From JBFWYO01 sp050186335 (lineage in GTDB: Bacteria; Pseudomonadota; Alphaproteobacteria; Bin65), in assembly GCA_050186335.1 (NCBI GenBank), contig JBFWYO010000133.1, positions 1 through 7,832 on the forward strand: a stretch of DNA of 7,832 nucleotides, written 5' to 3'. Below the pieces are notes generated by a model. That model saw only the letters and a list, made by a program, of their open reading frames with translations. It was not told the origin of the DNA and searched no databases. This document shows, piece after piece, positions 5,619 through 7,832 of the stretch. The number at the start of each line of letters is the position of its first letter. Positions within the stretch are counted from its first letter, which is position 1. Made by a program: the position numbers and the translations under genes.

Positions 5619-6019
5619 CACAGCACCCCCAGAAGCCGATCGGCCGTGCGCTGCAGTTCGTCCGGCGCGTAAGGTTGCGTCGGCACCACGCCCCACACCG
5701 GCTTCGGCCAGGCGGCATCGGTCTTCTGGCGCGCGATGACGTGGATGTGCAACTGCTCGACCACGTTACCGAGCGCGGCCACATTCATCTTGTAGGGGTT
5801 ATGCAGACGTTTGAGCGCATTGGCCGCGCGCTCGATCTCCGCCATCAAAGTTGCCCAGTGCGCGCGCGGCACGTCGTTGAAATCGCGCAGATCGGGGATC
5901 GCCGGGACCAGGATCAGCCACGGATAGGTGCGGTCGTTCATCAACAGGACCTGGCACAGTTTCCACTGCGCGAGGAGCTTGGTATCCGCCGCCATCTTGG
6001 CGTCGAGCGCGAAACTCAT
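5618..6019 (-). CDS. HIT-family (histidine triad) nucleotide-binding protein
   Basis: A complete 133-residue single-domain protein. HIT proteins hydrolyse or transfer nucleoside monophosphates bound to phosphates, amines or acyl groups. The signature is EQLHIHVIAR (88-97): H91 is the expected nucleophile and H93 the third position, while the first histidine of the triad is replaced by Q89. The variant QLHIHVIAR followed by AWPKPVWG belongs, from memory, to a recognised small bacterial HIT subgroup, so this is not decay. The start at 6019 is supported by an AAGG 7 nt upstream and by the ATGA overlap with the ligase stop codon. Reading further upstream in this frame only gives a shadow of the ligase gene. 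Translational coupling to the ligase suggests a role linked to adenylate chemistry, for example clearing acyl-AMP, but this is inference. Confidence 0.92.
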   Translation of the reverse strand: MSFALDAKMAADTKLLAQWKLCQVLLMNDRTYPWLILVPAIPDLRDFNDVPRAHWATLMAEIERAANALKRLHNPYKMNVAALGNVVEQLHIHVIARQKTDAAWPKPVWGVVPTQPYAPDELQRTADRLLGVL

Positions 6020-7548
6020 GGCTGCACCTTCAGGGGTTTCTTGTCGATCTTGCCGACCGCCGTTTTCGGCAGGTCGGCGATGATTTCGATCCTGGCCGGC
6101 ACCTTGTATTTGGCCAGGTTCTTGCGGCAATGCGCGAGCAGATCGTCGATCGAAGCCGCGGCACCCGGGCGCAGCGCCACATAGGCTTTGACGATTTCGC
6201 CTCGGTACGAATCGGCCACGCCGATCACCGCCGCTTCGCGTACCGCGGGATGCGCGTAGAGCACTTCCTCGACCTCGCGCGGGAACACGTTGTAGCCGGA
6301 GACGATTACCATCTCCTTCTTGCGGTCGCGGATGTACAGATATCCGTCCGCGTCGTACTCGCCGATATCGCCGGTGTACAACCAGCCGTCGCGCAGCGTC
6401 TTGGCGGTTTCCTCGGGCAGGTTGCGGTAGCCCTGCATGATCTGCGGCCCGCGCGCCCGAATCTCGCCTTTCTCGCCGACCGGCAAGATCTTGTCGCCGG
6501 CCTCGAGATCGACGATCTCGACCGCGGTATCGGGCAGCGTCAGGCCGACCGAACCGACTTTGCGCACGCCGTTGAGCGGATTGTAGGTCAGGACCGGCCC
6601 GGCTTCCGACTGGCCGTAGCCTTCGATGATCGGCGTGCCGACCGATTTCTCCCAGCGCCGCAGCACGTCGTCGGGCAGGGCGGCGGAGCCGGAATACGAG
6701 TACACGATGCTGGACAGGTCGGACGTCGCGAATTTTTCGTGCGCAAGCAGGCTGGTGAAGATGGTCGGGCTGCCGGCGAAGATGGTGATGCGCTCGACGG
6801 CAATCGCGCGCAGCGTATCTTCCGGATGATAGCGCGGCAGAATGATCAGCGTGCCGCGCGCGTACGCCATCGTGTGCAGGCAGACGTGCGATGCGTAGAC
6901 GTGGAACAACGGCATCACGCACAGCATGCGTTCGGCGTCGATGCGCGCCGGCACCAGCGCTTCGCGCTGCGCGATGTTGTAGGCGATCGACCGATTGGTC
7001 AGGTTGACGCCCTTGGCGCGACCGGTGGTGCCGCCGGTGTATTGCAGCGTGCCGAGCGCATCGGCGTCGGGCAGCGGCAGTCGGCTTTCCAGTCCGGCTT
7101 GGTTCGCCCAGGCGATCAGGCGCCGGCTCGAGGGGCCGATCTTGATCCGGTGCTTGATGTTTAGCGCGACGGCGACCGGTTCGACGACCGGAGCGACGCC
7201 GTCGTCATACAGCACCGCCACCGGATCGGCGTCGTGCAGGATCTGCGTCAGCTCGCGCGCGGTGTAGAGCGGATTGAGCGGCACGATCTGCGCGCCAATC
7301 GCATGTACCGCGAAATACGCCACGCAGATATCCAGCGAATTGCCGAGTACCATTGCGACACGCTGGCCGGAAGCGCCCAGGCCGGCGAGCTCGGCCGCGA
7401 AGCCGGCGGCGCAGCGTATGTATTGGCGATAGGTCAGGCGTTCGGCGCCGCACACCACGGCCTCGTCGTCCGGCCGAAGCGATGCGGCTTCGGCCAGCAT
7501 GTGGACTGCGGTTGGAAAGACGCGCGGCAGGCGTGCGGACGACGCCAT
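6016..7548 (-). CDS. AMP-binding acyl/aryl-CoA ligase (ANL superfamily)
   Basis: A 510-residue ATP-dependent ligase that forms an acyl-adenylate and then the CoA thioester. Core motifs are all intact: A3 phosphate loop YTGGTTGRAKG (170-180), A5 YGQSEAGP (311-318), A7 YTGD (391-394), the hinge region RDRKKEMVIVSGYNVFPREVE (around 407-427), and A10 LPKTAVGK with catalytic lysine K500. The length is normal for short- to long-chain fatty-acid or aromatic acid CoA ligases; the acyl specificity cannot be read from the motifs. K500 lies in a PKxxxGK context known in the family as a target of regulatory acetylation. There is no clear ribosome binding site before the ATG at 7548; an in-frame ATG at 7500 is an alternative but would remove part of the usual N-terminus. 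The gene begins 15 bp after the cyclophilin gene and overlaps the HIT gene by 4 bp, so all are probably one transcript. Confidence 0.95.
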   Translation of the reverse strand: MASSARLPRVFPTAVHMLAEAASLRPDDEAVVCGAERLTYRQYIRCAAGFAAELAGLGASGQRVAMVLGNSLDICVAYFAVHAIGAQIVPLNPLYTARELTQILHDADPVAVLYDDGVAPVVEPVAVALNIKHRIKIGPSSRRLIAWANQAGLESRLPLPDADALGTLQYTGGTTGRAKGVNLTNRSIAYNIAQREALVPARIDAERMLCVMPLFHVYASHVCLHTMAYARGTLIILPRYHPEDTLRAIAVERITIFAGSPTIFTSLLAHEKFATSDLSSIVYSYSGSAALPDDVLRRWEKSVGTPIIEGYGQSEAGPVLTYNPLNGVRKVGSVGLTLPDTAVEIVDLEAGDKILPVGEKGEIRARGPQIMQGYRNLPEETAKTLRDGWLYTGDIGEYDADGYLYIRDRKKEMVIVSGYNVFPREVEEVLYAHPAVREAAVIGVADSYRGEIVKAYVALRPGAAASIDDLLAHCRKNLAKYKVPARIEIIADLPKTAVGKIDKKPLKVQP

Positions 7549-7563
7549 GGCGCGCGCCTGTGC

Positions 7564-7832
7564 TTATTCCTTGACGTCGGCGGCGACGCGCAGCTTGACG
7601 ATCTTGTCCGGCGTGCGCGGCGGCTCGCCCGGCGCGATCTTGTCAACCAGTTCCATGCCCGAAACGACTTTGCCCCAAACCGTGTATTGGCCGTTCAAGT
7701 GCGGCACGTCGCCGAAGCAGATGAAGAACTGGCTGTCGGCGCTGTTCGGATCGTTGGTGCGCGCGGCGCCGATGGTGCCGCGCTGGAACGGCGTCTTGTT
7801 GAATTCGGCCTGCAGCTTCTGGCCCGAGCCGC
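7564..7832 (-). CDS. cyclophilin-type peptidyl-prolyl cis-trans isomerase, C-terminal part (5' end outside window)
   Basis: The last 88 complete codons of a gene that starts beyond the right edge; the end is TAA at 7566-7564. The translation includes FQRGTIGAARTNDPNSADSQFFICFGD and LNGQYTVWGKVVSGMELVDKI, which are the core strands of the cyclophilin fold; the SQFFI segment holds conserved active-site residues. The position matching the cyclosporin-contacting Trp of human cyclophilin A appears to be His (PHLNG), as expected for a bacterial form with low cyclosporin affinity. Cyclophilins speed proline isomerisation during folding. Whether it is cytoplasmic or periplasmic cannot be told without the N-terminus. 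It precedes the ligase by 15 bp on the same strand, so the operon probably starts at or before this gene. Confidence 0.94.
   Translation of the reverse strand, partial: GSGQKLQAEFNKTPFQRGTIGAARTNDPNSADSQFFICFGDVPHLNGQYTVWGKVVSGMELVDKIAPGEPPRTPDKIVKLRVAADVKE

Noticed and set aside
4710..5672. Plus-strand 320-codon open frame
   Set aside because: Antisense to the enolase-family gene with its complete active site; composition is typical of a shadow frame and there is no domain.
5619..5696. 26-residue N-terminal extension of the enolase-family protein
   Set aside because: It overlaps the HIT coding region, has no resemblance to the family, and the ATG at 5618 has a GGGGG at good spacing and gives the normal family N-terminus.
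6020..6922. Upstream extension of the HIT reading frame giving a 434-residue protein
   Set aside because: The extra 300 residues lie in a different frame over the ligase gene and are low-complexity Arg-rich. The HIT start at 6019 has a ribosome binding site and an ATGA overlap, so this is not a fusion.
6130..7164. Plus-strand 344-codon open frame
   Set aside because: Antisense to the CoA ligase; no recognisable motif, and skewed to R, D, H and V as in mirror frames.
1..7832. CRISPR array, tRNA or rRNA gene, insertion sequence or phage gene
   Set aside because: No regularly spaced direct repeats, no tRNA cloverleaf or rRNA-like sequence, and no transposase or integrase motif was seen in any frame.

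Overview
This is a GC-rich, gene-dense stretch of bacterial chromosome. Codon use, the VanA-type Rieske oxygenase and the dispersed palindromic repeats suggest a proteobacterium, alpha- or beta- more likely than others; the genus cannot be read from the sequence. Seven complete genes and one partial gene are supported. All but one lie on the minus strand. No RNA gene, CRISPR array, insertion sequence or phage gene was seen.

Left half (1-4528): a likely catabolic module for an aromatic acid. A divergent AT-rich intergenic region around 3807-3958 separates a plus-strand MarR-family regulator from three minus-strand genes: a VanA-like Rieske non-heme iron oxygenase, a class A flavin monooxygenase of the salicylate / 3-hydroxybenzoate / 6-hydroxynicotinate hydroxylase type, and a periplasmic binding protein of the branched-chain amino acid ABC transporter type. 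Between regulator and oxygenase is a perfect 7-3-7 palindrome, AGTTTCATAGTGAAACT. It fills the spacer of a plausible oxygenase promoter and is the best candidate for the MarR operator. The 229-bp gap between the Rieske and flavin monooxygenase genes holds an inverted pair of REP-like repeats, and a third copy follows the binding-protein gene near the left edge.

Right half (4536-7832): a tightly packed minus-strand operon reading from the right edge: the C-terminal part of a cyclophilin-type peptidyl-prolyl isomerase, an acyl/aryl-CoA ligase of the AMP-binding family, a short HIT-family protein, and a mandelate racemase subgroup enzyme of the enolase superfamily. Ligase/HIT and HIT/enolase junctions overlap by 4 bp and 1 bp, so translation is probably coupled. 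This operon meets marR tail to tail with only 7 bp between stop codons.

Working model (inference): the binding protein captures an aromatic or related acid, the Rieske enzyme demethylates or hydroxylates it, the flavin monooxygenase adds a ring hydroxyl, and MarR senses substrate or product. Whether the ligase-HIT-enolase operon feeds the same route is not shown. No ring-cleavage enzyme, transporter permease or Rieske reductase is present, so the route is incomplete here. I found no clear evidence of a wholly new system; the most interesting points are the operator layout, the repeat family, the ligase-HIT coupling and the KxR enolase active site.
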